Shown here piece by piece: positions 10,740-24,339 of a stretch of DNA of 64,000 bases. The position numbers and the translations under genes are program-made. Source of the stretch: Megascapheus bottae. Lineage: Eukaryota > Chordata > Mammalia > Rodentia > Geomyidae. Positions within the stretch are counted from its first letter, which is position 1. Each line of letters opens with the position of its first letter. The stretch lies in contig JANJXV010000013.1 of NCBI GenBank assembly GCA_024803745.1, positions 11,516,501-11,580,500 on the forward strand, in the 5' to 3' direction. The notes under the pieces are model-generated. The model did not search any database, was not told the origin of the DNA, and saw only the letters and a list, made by a program, of their open reading frames with translations.

Positions 10740-12243
10740 AGAGAGAGACGGAGATAATAAAGTATCTGGGTATGGCTATTTCACTTACGGTAATGTTATC
10801 CAGATTTGTGCCTGTTGTTGCAAATTGCAGTTATCTCCTTTGTAAAGGTATGTACACATGTTCCACAATTTCTTTTCCATCTGTCACTACTCCATGTCCA
10901 GTTTTGTTATTATCATGGTTTTCTATTAATATTCATTTCATTCATTTATTAAACATGTCTTTAGAACTTAGTGTTTCAGACCTTGTCTTTCTAATGGAAA
11001 TACCATGTTAAATATGCATACTGTCTGTTCTCAAGGCACAATTCCTTTTCTATATGACAACATCAACTCTGATTTGGCATGGTTTTAACATAGAAATATA
11101 ACACAACAATGGGCATATGGGAGTAAATCCATTTCATATTTCCTGCTTTTTGCTTTTTACAGAGTGATGAGCAGGAGCATACTATAAAGTTCTTCACAAA
11201 CATTAGATAAACTGTTATGATTTCTGCTCTATTACCTCTTAGAGGCAAACTACTATGCTCTGCACACATTTGAATATACTAGACTTCTAAGTTTACTGAC
11301 ATTAGTGATAGCGGGGCCTCATTTATAAAATCGTTGCTAATGACATTATGCCTGATTTCTGACAGGTTCCCTTCTCTAATATCACCTAATGACCATCAGG
11401 GCAGGCTATTTCCCACCGAAGGGGCTGACATTTGACAAATCTTAGTAGCTGGTGCTGAACACAGGCATTCTGTTGAACTCACTTTCAATACTAATCCAGC
11501 ACACATACGCCCTTAGACAGCAGTGACGAGCGTGCAGAGGGCTAGCAAGCCTGACCAGTGCTCCACTCTTTAAATAACACCGGAGGAGATCTACTTGATG
11601 GCCTGCCTTTCTAAGCCCATGCTTTCAAAACACAGGCTGGAATGATCCCAAATACTGAAGTAACAAATATTACTAAGTTCTGTCATTTCCTCTACCAAAA
11701 GAAGTGATTTTACTACTACTTCTGGTTGTGATGAAAGGTCCTATTGACTATTCAAATCCTCAACCAAGTTATAAACGTAGTATTAAATGACTTCACTCCT
11801 TTTTCTCTGGCACTTCTACACATGCCAAAGCTTTCATCCACCTCCACTAATGTGGCTTATAAATTACCGAGGTGGGCTGTTTGAATACCATGATTTGTTC
11901 ACATCTCTGGAGATGAGGTACAAGTGAGACTGGCTGAAAAGACAAACTCCCTTTGACAACATGCATTTGTCTATGTTGGTAAACCTTCAAAAACTAGAAA
12001 TATCTTCTTGCTATCATAGTTGGTTAGGAAGCCATTATAATGAATGGCTTTTGATTTGTTACAAATTAAAATGTGAAAAAGTGATGGCAGTAAGGTCAGA
12101 GACAAAAAATAAATAAATAAATAAAAAAGAGTCTCCAAGCTTCTTGAAGTCAAAAATTTGCTGAAAGTTTCTAAATGTGTAGAAGGGGTTTCCTGAATAA
12201 TCTTGGAAATCTAAGATTTGTCTTGTGGTTTCTTGTTCCCTCC
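10740..12243. other. Repeat-poor intron
   Basis: Apart from the candidate block at 11281-11640 nothing is recognised. Confidence 0.5.
11281..11640. other. Repeat-free block, possible conserved non-coding element
   Basis: No repeat family is recognised. It contains clustered homeodomain-like and AT-rich sites (TTTATAAAAT, GCTAATGACATTA, CCTAATGACC) and intermediate GC content. Only a resemblance to conserved non-coding DNA. Confidence 0.25.
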
Positions 12244-12478
12244 TTTTTTCTTTGTGCTAGTACTGGGGCTTGTATTCATGGTCTGGGCATTCTATCCCTT
12301 AGCATTTTTGCTCGAGATTGGCTCTCTACCATTTGAGCCACATCTCCATTTCCAGCTTTTGGGTGGTTATTGGAGGTGAGTCCTAGGGACTTTTCTGCCT
12401 GGGTTGGCTCCAAACTGTGATCCTCAGAACTCAGCCCCCCAAATAGCTAGGTTTACAGGCGTGTAAGCCACTGGTACT
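12244..12478 (-). mobile_element. B1-Geo-type SINE
   Basis: A reversed copy: GTACTGGGGCTTGTATTCAT, CTCTACCATTTGAGCCACAT, AAATAGCTAGGTTTACAGGC. Confidence 0.82.
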
Positions 12479-15069
<2,591 letters not shown>

Positions 15070-15287
15070 AGCCAGGCGCAGTGGCTCACACATGTAATCC
15101 TAGCTGAGATCTGAGGATCAAAGTTTGTGACAGTCTGGCACAAAAGGACCTGAGACTCTTATCTCCAATTAACCTCTAGAAAGTGGGAAGTGGGGCTTGG
15201 CTCAAAGGTGGGGTGGTAGCCTTGAGAGGAAGAGCTCAGGGACAGTGCCTAGGCTGAGTTCAAGCTCCATGACTCACAAAAAAAGGG
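15070..15287 (+). mobile_element. B1-Geo-type SINE
   Basis: AGCCAGGCGCAGTGGCTCAC, a deletion in the left arm, then GGGTGGTAGCCTTGAG and an A-rich end. Confidence 0.82.
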
Positions 15288-15316
15288 TGGGGGGGGGGAC
15301 AAAAAGAGGTAATAGA

Positions 15317-15453
15317 AGGGCTGGGAGTTTGGCTTGGTGGTAGAGTGCTTGCATAGCACGCACAAAGACCTGGGTTCGATTTCTCGGTACCACATACATA
15401 GAAAAAGCCAGAAGTAGTGCTATGGCTCAAGTGGTAGAGGCTTAGCCTTGAGA
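15317..15453 (+). mobile_element. IDL-Geo-type SINE, truncated by an AGG tract
   Basis: The left monomer is complete. The right monomer runs to CCTTGAGAA and then passes into (AGG)n, losing its end. Confidence 0.82.
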
Positions 15454-15541
15454 AGGAGGAGAAAGAGGAGGAAGAGGAGGAGGAGGAGGAGGAGGAGGAG
15501 GAGGAGGAGGAGGAGAAGAAGGAGGAGGAGAAGGAGAAGAA
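15454..15541. repeat. (AGG)n microsatellite
   Basis: A mixed AGG/AGA run inside the right arm of a SINE. It gives the poly-Leu frame on the minus strand. Confidence 0.95.
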
Positions 15542-16180
15542 ATAGCTTTATATTTAATTGAAAGAGTAAACAATAAAGTAGGAGGACATGTGGATCTAGG
15601 TCCCAATCAGAGACAAAAAATAAAAGCAATGTAAATTCAGGAAAAGCAAAATGCAGCATCGGGTTTTTACATGGTGTCTGGGAATCATTCAAATTCATAT
15701 GGGATCTAGTGCAGAGAAACTTCATATTTGCAAAGACATAACAACAAGAAATTTCAGATAGATCTACTAGAGTCCTGAAGCTCTGTAGTATAGTTATTTT
15801 TTTAATAAGATACCCCATGTAGATTATATGAACAGCTCTCCAAACCCAAAGCAATCTCTACCTTCATGTTAATAAATGTAGAAATTGTTTTATATGTTTA
15901 AAGGGTAAATTGAGACCAACAACATTGAACACCAAATCTTTATATTTGTAAAAAATGTGTCTCAAAACATTTGACTTTATTATGGTTTCATTGGGACTTC
16001 TTTATGCAAAGAGCCACAAGGTATATGTATAGACATTAAAACCAATCTGGAGAGTAATTCAAGGTTCAAACATGGTTCAGACATGGCAATGCTGAGGGAT
16101 CAAATATTAGGATACAGTTCACATGTTGCTCCGCTTTCAAACTGTTTTTGTGTTGAATGGATAATAGTTTGTAACTATCA
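15542..16180. other. Unassigned intron
   Basis: Nothing recognised. Confidence 0.45.
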
Positions 16181-16192
16181 CACATTCATCTT

Positions 16193-16395
16193 TTTTTTTT
16201 TTTTTTTTTTTGCCAGTCCTGGGCTTGAGCTCAGGGCATGAACCCTGTCTTTGGACTTTCTCAAGGCTAGAGCTCTACCACTTGAGCCTCAGCACCACTT
16301 CTGGCTTGTTTCTATGTATGTGGTACCGAGGAATTGCACCCGGGTCTTCATGCATGCCAGGCAAGCACTCTACCATTAGGCCAAACTCCCGGCCC
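16193..16395 (-). mobile_element. IDL-Geo-type SINE with target-site duplication
   Basis: A reversed copy with T-run, GCCAGTCCTGGGCTTGAGCT and CCAAACTCCCGGCCC, flanked by CACATTCATCTT (16181-16192 and 16396-16407). Confidence 0.88.
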
Positions 16396-16407
16396 CACAT
16401 TCATCTT

Positions 16408-16799
16408 ATTTTAAAAAGCCACATAAGTTTATAGGACTAGTAATCTAGAAAAATGGAATTTATTTTACAGAGCAAAACAATACCATCAGATATAAATCAA
16501 AGGTATTTTATTTCAATTACTGATGAGGAAATACATTAGCTTAGGTAAGAATGTGCCATTTAAGTTCAACCAGGAGAAAGATTCTTAATACCACAAACAG
16601 GGCTCATTAAAGGCCAGTAACGCCTTAAGTAACTATAGGATTAAACCATGTACTTTTTATCAGTTCACTAAAGGTAACCTATTAATGTGACAATTAACAG
16701 CCAATATTTAACTATTTTCCAAATTAAATTAAATTTTCAAATTATCTGAAAATTTCACTGTGCATGATGAAAATCACAGAAATAGAAGCAATGAATAGA
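16408..16799. other. Unassigned intron
   Basis: AT-rich, nothing recognised. Confidence 0.45.
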
Positions 16800-17000
16800 A
16801 TTCATTTACTGAGGGCCATCTAGACTATTTCCATACTTTGGCTGTGGTGAATAGTGCAGCAAAGAACATGGCTGTGCAAGTGATTTACCTGGATCCTGAG
16901 ATTCATAATCTTCTGGATAAGTGCCCAAGAATGCTACTGCTGGATCATGGGTAATTCTGTGTTTAGTTTTTGGAGGAATTATGGAACCCACCTTTGCCTA
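16800..17000 (-). mobile_element. L1 fragment
   Basis: TGAGGGCCATCTAGACTATT and GTGAATAGTGCAGCAAAGAA are the reverse complement of the L1M 3' region. Confidence 0.75.
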
Positions 17001-17089
17001 CTGCAAATGTCTTATCTCTATGAACTCCCAAATTTGCCCAAGTCAGTCTGTCTTAGTTTGTAATTTTGCACTCTCTGCATGATTATGTG

Positions 17090-17215
17090 GTGAACTGGTA
17101 ACCTCCTTTAATAAACTGTGACTCCAGTGAGACAGAAGCACGTTTTAATTCATTCCTCATTTGCCTTGCTGGTCTTATCTAGCACTATTACTGACATTCA
17201 ATAATTTTTTTTTAA
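17090..17215 (+). mobile_element. Possible L2 3' end
   Basis: AATAAACTGTGACTCCAGTG followed by AATTCATTCCTCATTTGCCT resembles the terminal region of L2. Weak. Confidence 0.35.
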
Positions 17216-17290
17216 ATTAAAAAGAGTATTTTGGAGTTCTTTAGTACCCAGCAATTTTAATCTGAGTAAAAAATTAGGACATGACTTTTT

Positions 17291-17489
17291 TTTTTTTTTT
17301 TTTTTGCCAGTCCTGGGCTTGAGCTCAAGGCCTGAGCACTGTCCTTGGACTTTCTTAAGGCTAGAGCTCTACCACTTGAGCCTCAGCACCACTTCCGGCT
17401 TTTTTCTATGTATGTGGTACCAAGGAATCGAACCCAGGTCTTCGTGCATGCTAGGCAAGCACTTTAACCATTAGGCCAAACTCCCGGCC
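17291..17489 (-). mobile_element. IDL-Geo-type SINE with target-site duplication
   Basis: A complete reversed copy flanked by AGGACATGACTTTTT (17276-17290 and 17490-17504). Confidence 0.9.
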
Positions 17490-17749
17490 AGGACATGACT
17501 TTTTAAAATGCTAATGTCACCCCAGGTTGAATTAGCTGAAACAGAGCAGCTGAGTTTGGGACTGTGTGAGTGACAACTACTTCATTATTATTTAAAAGAC
17601 AATGATTTGCATTGGTTACCTACTACTTAGTGAGGAGAAGAGATATAACCTTGTGTCTTCAAGGATCAATGCAGTGTTCTTTCTGCTACACACAGAGGAC
17701 AATGTACTGACAAGAGCCACTGGTGACTGAATGAACCAGAAAATGGACA

Positions 17750-17996
17750 GAAGTTGAATGGTACCCTCTCAAATCTGTGAATATGACTTTATTTGGAAGA
17801 GGAGTGTAAACCTTAATGAAATCATCCTTAATTTCATGCATGTGGGTCTTATATCCAGAAAGTACCAGGCAGAGAGGACATTAGATTAGACGTCTGTAGA
17901 TATGAACCAGACAATGCCTACAAACACTAGAAACTGGAAATAGTTAAGAATGTTGTGTGGACATAATGACACCCCAATTTTGGACTTGCAGTTTCA
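17750..17996 (+). mobile_element. MLT1-type MaLR LTR, first part
   Basis: Phrases such as GAATATGACTTTATTTGGAA, a diverged GGTCTTATATCCAG and GACACCCCAATTTTGGACTT follow the MLT1 consensus in order. A minus-strand SINE then interrupts it. Confidence 0.75.
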
Positions 17997-18270
17997 ACGA
18001 GGGGATCCATTTCTGGCCTTTTGTTTGTTTTGTTTTGGTGGTGGTAGTGTCAGTACTGGGGCTTAAACGCACTACCTCATGTTCTCATCTGGCTTTTTTT
18101 TGCACAAGGCTGGCACTCTACCACTTAAGCCATAGCTCCACTTCCAACATTGCTGACTAACTATAAATAAGAGTCTTCTGATTTATCTGCCTAGGCTGGC
18201 TTTGAACCAGGACCATCTGATCTCAGCTTCTGGAGCAACTAGGATTACATGTATAAGTGACTGGCACCTT
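17997..18270 (-). mobile_element. B1-Geo-type SINE inside the MLT1 LTR
   Basis: GTACTGGGGCTTAAACGCAC, CTCTACCACTTAAGCCATAG and GCAACTAGGATTACATGTAT, reversed. Confidence 0.78.
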
Positions 18271-18338
18271 GTTTACATTTCTGTAGTTTTGTACCATCAA
18301 ATGGGCAGCAATTCATCACATCCTAGAAACTAGCACAG
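18271..18338 (+). mobile_element. MLT1-type MaLR LTR, last part
   Basis: TGTTTACATTTCTGTAGTTT through CATCCTAGAAACTAGCACAG is the diverged MLT1 3' end, resuming after the SINE. Confidence 0.68.
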
Positions 18339-18930
18339 GAGGAAGCAACTCTGATTCTCACTGGCTATATGAGACACTATTTCCTCTAACACCGAGATTC
18401 TATATTTCTCAATGTTTAAAACTAAACACACTGTCTATCATTTTCCTTTTCCTTTGGAGGCCAAGAAAACATTTCAAGGCTACCCTGCTGATAGGCCATT
18501 ACGATAGGCATCAGCCAAGTAGACCTGCTGAGTGCTAGTAGGTGGAGGGGCAGAAAAAGAAATTTGTATATATGGACTGAAGGTAAGAATATTATTTCTT
18601 ACTAAATTAATGTATACACAAAATACATGCTATATAATGCATGTAGACCATATGATACTCAACTTGGAAAAACAATTGCAAGAGAAACTGATTGAACAAA
18701 ACAAGAACAAAACAAAAAAAATAAAAAAGGTTGAAACTCTGATTCCCTTTATTTAAAAAAGAAAACACCAAAATAATTATTATAAGTATTCCCTTCTCCC
18801 ACTTAACTCCTGAAGTTTTGCAAAGGACTCTAAGTTGGTGATCATTTCCTGCTTGTTTTTTTCACAGCCTCACATGTAGGCTGAGTTCTTTGATGGCAGC
18901 TGGGGCTGGGATGTGGCTGTAGTTGATTCC
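18339..18930. other. Unassigned intron
   Basis: Nothing recognised. Confidence 0.45.
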
Positions 18931-19012
18931 ATTTTTTTTAATTGTAAAGGTGATGTACAGAAAGGTTACAATTACATAAGTAAGGAAATGAGTACAATAT
19001 TGTGCATATTAA
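18931..19012 (-). mobile_element. L1 3' end fragment
   Basis: The reverse complement of the ATGTACTCATTACC...CAATAAAAA tail seen at 10340-10430. It abuts a plus-strand SINE at 19019. Confidence 0.65.
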
Positions 19013-19018
19013 GAACAT

Positions 19019-19207
19019 GGACTGGGAATGTAGTTTAGTGGCATAATGCTTGCCTAGCATGCATGAAGCCCTGAGTCTGATTCCTCAGTACCACATAAAC
19101 AGAAAAAGCGGGAACTGGTGCTGTGCCTCAAGTGGTAGAGTGCTAGCTTTAAAGAAAAGAAGCTTAAGGACAATGCCCAGCCCCTGAGTTCCAGCCCCAG
19201 GGCTGGC

Positions 19208-19208
<1 letters not shown>
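19019..19208 (+). mobile_element. IDL-Geo-type SINE feeding the AAAG/AAGG tract
   Basis: An older copy (GACTGGGAATGTAGTTTAGT, AAGTGGTAGAGTGCTAGC) ends in GCTGGCAGAAAG, from which the long purine tract grows. Confidence 0.8.
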
Positions 19209-19278
<70 letters not shown>

Positions 19279-19360
19279 CAGACAAAAGAAAGAAAGAAAG
19301 AAAGAAAGAAGGAGAAGGAAGGAAGGAAAGAAAGAAAGAAAGAGAGATAGAGACAAAGGA

Positions 19361-19416
<56 letters not shown>

Positions 19417-19581
19417 GAAGGAAGGAAGGAAGGAGGAAGGAAGGAAAGAAAGGAAGAAAGAAAGAAAGAGAAGGAAGGAAGGAAGGAAGGAAGGAAGGAA
19501 GGAAGGAAGGAAGGAAGGAAGGAAAGAAGGAAGGGAAGGAAGGAAGGAAGGAAGGAAGGAAGGAAGGAAGGAAGGAAGGAA

Positions 19582-19635
<54 letters not shown>

Positions 19636-19643
19636 AGGAAAGG
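19205..19643. repeat. Long (AAAG)n/(AAGG)n purine tract
   Basis: About 440 bp, almost all purine on the plus strand, with alternating AAAG and AAGG blocks. The largest simple repeat in the window. It starts at a SINE tail and ends before the L1 ORF1 remnant. Confidence 0.97.
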
Positions 19644-19689
19644 GGAAGATCATTCTGCCTACTATGTTGGTAGGATGTTCTGAGGACTT

Positions 19690-20171
19690 TACTTCACACA
19701 GAATACACTTCCCATCCAGGTTAGCTTTCTTGGATATTATAGAGAAAGACCAGAAAACGAATCAAACCAAATCTAGGAAATATGAGAGATCTCTTCAGGA
19801 GCTCCAAGATACAATTAGGAAGCCTAATTTAAGGCTAATCAGTATTGAAGAGGGCCTGGAGAAAGAGGTCAATGGAATTGGAAATAATCTCAGAGAACTT
19901 CCCAAATATCCAAAAGAGCAGGCCCATCTAGATACAAAAGCCTTTAGAACCCCAAACAGACCTCACTAGAAAACTACTGCCGCATTATAATCCACACAGG
20001 ATCAATGGAGACCAAGGAAAGGATCCTAAAAGTAGCCAGGGAGAAGACAAAAATCACCTACAAAGGAAAACCAATCAGAATAACCACAGATTTCTCAGCA
20101 GAGACCATGCAAGCAAGAAGAGCTTGGAAGGATGTATGTCATGCCCTAAAGACAAATAACTACCAACCAGG
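19690..20171 (+). pseudogene. L1 ORF1 remnant (RRM and C-terminal domain)
   Basis: Peptide pieces KPNLRLISIEEG, then KERILKVAREK and GKPIRITTDFSAET, and finally ARRAWKD follow L1 ORF1p (the RNA-binding RRM and C-terminal domain) in order. A stop after FRTPNRPH and a following frame change break it. It begins just after the AAAG/AAGG tract and stops at CTACCAACCAGG, without ORF2. Confidence 0.87.
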
Positions 20172-20319
20172 TTAGCTTTCTGCTACAACTTTTCTTGTTC
20201 AGTTACTGGGACCTGGAGTGATATTGTTTTTAGTTAAAGCCTTTCATGTACAGTGACTGACCCAGCTGTCAGTCATTTTCCATTGGAAACATTCTTATCT
20301 CCCCATTCCCACTGCCACT

Positions 20320-20512
20320 CTGGATAATTCTGTTGGGGGTGAGAGATTTCCTGTGGGTTGTTGGATGGTTAGCATGAAAACATCTCTGTCCTTTACCCAA
20401 AAAAGCCAACAGCATCCCACTCTTGTGACAACTAACATGTCTTGAGACATTGTCCAATGTTGCCTGAGGGTGAGGGAGGAAGATAAACTCCCCAGTTGAA
20501 AACCACTAGTGT
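20320..20512 (-). mobile_element. MER5-like hAT (Charlie) non-autonomous element
   Basis: TGGATAATTCTGTTGGGGG, a TTGTGACAACTAACATGTCT-like core and the end CCCCAGTTGAAAACCACTAG match the reverse complement of MER5A as I recall it. Confidence 0.8.
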
Positions 20513-21152
20513 AAGCCTAAGTTCTTGAAACTTAATTATTACTACAATAGCCCCCCTGCTACCATCTTCAGTGTCTGACCCCTTTCCATGCTCTGACACA
20601 CTGACCTGGTCTAGTCTGTTTGGTAGGCTTTTAAATTGTGAATTACACACACTACCATCTTTTTTGTCTCATTTATCCACCTCTTTTTTTTTAGGTCTGA
20701 GACTGGTACTCAAACTTGGTACCAGCTGCTTTTGTTTTTTGTTTTTTTTTTTCCTATTTGACTCCTATGAGGATAAAAATTATCAAAGACTGAGAAAGTC
20801 CATTGAAACTGCACAGCATGCTGTAAACAGAAGTTACTTTCCTTTAAGATTTGGTGTCATGTCATTTCTCAGCCCCGCTGCCCAGAAATTTTGAATCTTC
20901 TGTCTACCTTTCAAGGACTAAATGGTCTGGTCTGTGTTCCAAGTCATCTGTTGCCTTTTGCTCAACTGGTGTCCTCAGCATCATGATCAAACTGTTACTA
21001 TCCCTGGAGATGTCTGGCTTCCTTTCCTTCCCATCTAAACACAATGAATTCTCTAGAAGATCTAGTTCAAGTACTACATGAATGAAACCTCTCTGAGTAT
21101 TCCAGGCCCCACAGATTTTCCTTGACCTTCTTGTTATCAAAGATTTAATGCC
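20513..21152. other. Unassigned intron
   Basis: Only a short SINE-like scrap at 20681. The 100-codon frames on both strands here match nothing. Confidence 0.45.
20681..20730 (-). mobile_element. Possible Geo monomer fragment
   Basis: TTTAGGTCTGAGACTGGTAC and a following CAAACTTGGTACC. Very short. Confidence 0.35.
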
Positions 21153-21253
21153 TTGGGCCAGCAGCGCAGCCTAGTTATAGAGTGCTTGCCTAGTACGCAC
21201 AAAGCCAGGGGTTTGATTTCTTTGTACCACACACACAGAAAAAGCTAGAAGTT
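21153..21253 (+). mobile_element. IDL-Geo-type SINE, left part (split)
   Basis: An ID-like left monomer and the start of the right monomer, interrupted at 21253 by the retrocopy and resuming at 21643. Confidence 0.75.
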
Positions 21254-21642
21254 GTACTCAATTATCCCATGTGAGCACAGCGTCTGCTCTCCATGGTGGG
21301 CCACAGGCCCTGCACTTGAAACAGAGACCCATGCCATTTGACCTTCATGTCAGTGTGTCTGGGGACTGCTATTGCCATCAGGAATAACCCACAAACCACC
21401 AACCCAGAGTCCCAGTAAGGAAGGGGCACTTGGCCTTTTGGTTACCTTTGTGTCCTCTGCCTGGCGCCATTCCCAAAGAACAGAAAGAAACTTAGTCCCA
21501 GGAAAAGCTTCAGAAGAGGATCAAAATTTTTAACCCTAAAGGGCCCCCTGGAATTTTATTTTTTACAAGTTCAACCTAGCTGTGGTTTGTAAATGAACAG
21601 AGCATTCTGACCTCAAAAAAAAAAAAAAAAAAAAAGAAAAAG
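21254..21642 (+). pseudogene. Poly(A)-tailed retrocopy, probably an mRNA 3' end
   Basis: A 389-bp insert ends in about 21 A residues and an A-rich run, and is flanked by a 14-bp direct repeat AAAAAGCTAGAAGT (21240-21253 and 21643-21656). It splits an IDL-Geo-type SINE. These are the marks of L1-driven retroposition. No open reading frame or repeat family is recognisable and no clean AATAAA precedes the tail, so it may be the 5'-truncated 3' UTR of some mRNA. The source gene is unknown. Confidence 0.75.
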
Positions 21643-21706
21643 AAAAAGCTAGAAGTGACATTGTGGCTTGAGTGGTAGAGCGCTAGTCTTGAAAAAGCCC
21701 AAGGAC
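21643..21706 (+). mobile_element. IDL-Geo-type SINE, right part (split)
   Basis: Continuation of the right monomer with GTGGTAGAGCGCTAG, after the duplicated target site. Confidence 0.72.
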
Positions 21707-21837
21707 AATTAACTTCAGTTAACTACCAATAAAGCCAGAAGTAAAGCTGGGGCTCAAATGGTAGATTGCTAGCTTTGAGCAAAAAAGCAGCTCAGGGATA
21801 GTATCAGGCCCCTGAGTTCAAGCCCCAGCACTGGCAA
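21707..21837 (+). mobile_element. Geo monomer of a truncated SINE with (AAT)n tail
   Basis: AACTTCAGTTAACTACCAAT (linker) and GGGGCTCAAATGGTAGATTG, ending at CTGGCAAAAATAAT. Confidence 0.75.
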
Positions 21838-21838
21838 A

Positions 21839-21877
<39 letters not shown>
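21838..21877. repeat. (AAT)n microsatellite
   Basis: About 12 units on a SINE tail. Confidence 0.92.
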
Positions 21878-22037
21878 TGCCTAGAGACGAGTTGCATTTG
21901 CATACTGGTTTGACTCCAGTGGCAGGGCATCGATTCTACAATACTCCACAATTCATGAATGTACCATTCATGTTCTGGTTGCTTCATGCTTTACTTAAGG
22001 ATATTAAGGATTTAAAGATATTAGCACATAAAAATCT

Positions 22038-22252
22038 TTTTGTTTTTCACTTGGTGTTAGTCCTGGGGCTTGAACTCAGGGGCCTGATGCTGTCCCTGAG
22101 CTTCTTTTTTGCTCAAACAAAACATTTTTTGGTAGTTAACTGAAAAGTAAGAATTTCACATACTTTCTTACCCAGGCTGGCTTTGAATTGTAATCCTCAG
22201 ATCTCAGCCGCCTAAGTAGCTAAGATAATAGGTTGAGTCACCCGTGCCCACT
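22038..22252 (-). mobile_element. B1-Geo-type SINE
   Basis: A reversed copy with CCTGGGGCTTGAACTCAGGG and AAGTAGCTAAGATAATAGG, with a deletion between the arms. Confidence 0.78.
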
Positions 22253-22373
22253 TATAAAACTTATTTTTTAAAAAGATATTTTTCAATATTAATTTTTTCA
22301 AAAGTTTCCTTTAAATCAACTCTACTAAACTATGAGTTAACTTGGGTATGTTTGGGGATTCAGAAATTAGGCT

Positions 22374-22614
22374 CCAGCTGAGCATGGTAGCTCATGCCTG
22401 TAATCCTAGCTTCTAAGGAGTCTGAGATCTGAGGATCAAGGTTCAAAGCCAGCCCCAGTACAAAAGGACCTGAGACTCTTATCTCCAATTATCCTTTAGA
22501 AAATGGGAAGTGGGGGCTTGGCTCAAGGGTAGGGTGGTAGCCTTGAGCTGAAGAGCTCAGGGACAGCATGCAGGCCCAGTCCAAGCCCCATGACCTACAA
22601 AATAAATAAATAAA
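22374..22614 (+). mobile_element. B1-Geo-type SINE
   Basis: GCTGAGCATGGTAGCTCATG, TGAGACTCTTATCTCCAATT, GGGTGGTAGCCTTGAGCTGA, then an (AAAT)n tail. Confidence 0.85.
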
Positions 22615-23614
22615 TATAAATTTAATTTAAAAAAATTAGGCTAGTTTCATACTCTGACATCTACTAGACTCTGATTGCAGGAAGTTTAGAAAACCAGTAG
22701 TAAGGGGATAGTCTACCAACAAGAGAATTGTTATTGGTTGACTTTCTAACTAAGGCTACATGGATTCCAAAGTAGCAGCTTAAAAATACAAAGAGATAAG
22801 CCACACAGCCAACAAGCAAACAATAAATCCTATTCTATCTTCCAGGGCAGAAAAAAAAAAGAAGTCGTGAAATATTTGGGAAATGCAGAATGCCACCAGC
22901 ATACCTTTAACCTTTATCCAGCAACTGAGAATGGGGTCTGCCCAAAGACAACTACTAAGCTGACACATTCAAACTGAAGATCCATACTAAAACACTTAGC
23001 TGCACAAGGTGGATTAAAAAAGCAAAGTACTTGGCAATAAATAAAGGTTACATTTTACTTTGTCAGGACTAACAAAAAAGAAAACTCTTCTAAATTATAC
23101 ACTATCTCTGAAGCTTCAACTATAACTCAAGTATTATTGTCAAGTAGACAATAATATACTAAAACCCAAATGCAGGCCACAGATAGGAAATAGCTAGTTG
23201 TAGGGTTTCACTGGAGATTGAAAATATTTGAGCATCTGTTCCTATGTTAAAAAGTTACATTTATTAACTAGCCCAAAATGTGCTCTTTAAATATCAAGTC
23301 ACTTTAAAAGAACATTTCAATTTTCATTTGCCATCTGCTATTCTAACTTCATTCAAATGTATTTTCAGTATTTTGCCTTGAATTTTTTACTCTAAGGACC
23401 ATTTACCATTCCCATGTAAGTGATAATCTCATTTCAGGCATGATAATCAACTTAAAGTAGCAGAGAAAGTAATAGATATCCACTGGTCTGGGCTAATGTT
23501 GCAGTTATAAAGAATATGATTATATAAAGGTCACTTTCCCTCTTATTCCCTACAGCCAACGTGACTTTTGAAAAATTAGATGTGATCATAGCACTCATTC
23601 TCCCACGCCATGGG
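22615..23614. other. Unassigned intron
   Basis: About 1 kb, AT-rich, no recognised element. Confidence 0.45.
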
Positions 23615-23945
23615 AAAACTTTCCCACTACATTTGGAATAAAATTTAATCTATATAGAATAGTATACAGGGTCCTGCATAGTGTGATTCACTGCTATCTC
23701 TTTAATATATTTTATATAAATTTCCCTTGCACTCTCTAAGGCTCAAGTCATGCTGGCTTTTCTTTCTGAACATGGCAAATCTGTTTCTTACTCTGGGGCT
23801 TTTGAACTTGCTATTCCACTTTTTTTTTTTTAGTTCTGTCTTAAAATCTTCACAAAGCTGATGTCCTGTTGCTATCTGCCCACTGATTAAAGTCACCTGT
23901 AGAGAAACCATCTCAGACCACTCAATCTAAAATGGCTCCTCAGAA
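23615..23945 (+). mobile_element. L2 3' end remnant
   Basis: GGAATAAAATTTAATCTATA, TTCCCTTGCACTCTCTAAGG and AACTTGCTATTCCACTTTTT track the L2 RT end and 3' UTR, ending near CCATCTCAGACCACTC. Confidence 0.7.
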
Positions 23946-24339
23946 ACACTTCGATGGACACAAGAGACTAAGAATGGCCAGGTGTAGTGATCAATTTTAA
24001 CATCACACACAAAAGAACTAAGTAGATATGAGATGTTTCCAGATGTGATACAATAGGAAGCATTAGTAATGCCTATGAGAATATGATCATTGAGATTTTT
24101 ATCTCAGGAAACTCAGGGGAAAGTGAAATATGTGGGATGATAACACGAAAATGCAATCAGCACAATCCAAAATGTGGGAAACTCTATGAGGAATCTGTAA
24201 ATTTAGTTTCCTTAACAAGAAAAAAAAGCAGGGGAAAAAAAAACTTCTGAGCTCTTATACATTGTTCATGCAATATACATACACAGGTTATGGAAAAAAG
24301 ATATGATTGTTACTTGACATACTTGTCACACAATTTAAC

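Noticed and set aside
15420..15854. 144-codon frame with a poly-Leu segment, resembling a signal or membrane helix
   Set aside because: The Leu run is the AGG microsatellite and the rest has no recognised homology.
19054..19653. 199-codon Phe/Ser/Leu-rich open frame on the minus strand
   Set aside because: It is the translation of the AAAG/AAGG tract and a SINE. Simple-repeat frames stay open in every phase and carry no domain.
20571..20894. 107-codon frame as an exon
   Set aside because: No splice-site pair or known peptide, and it spans a T-run and a SINE scrap.
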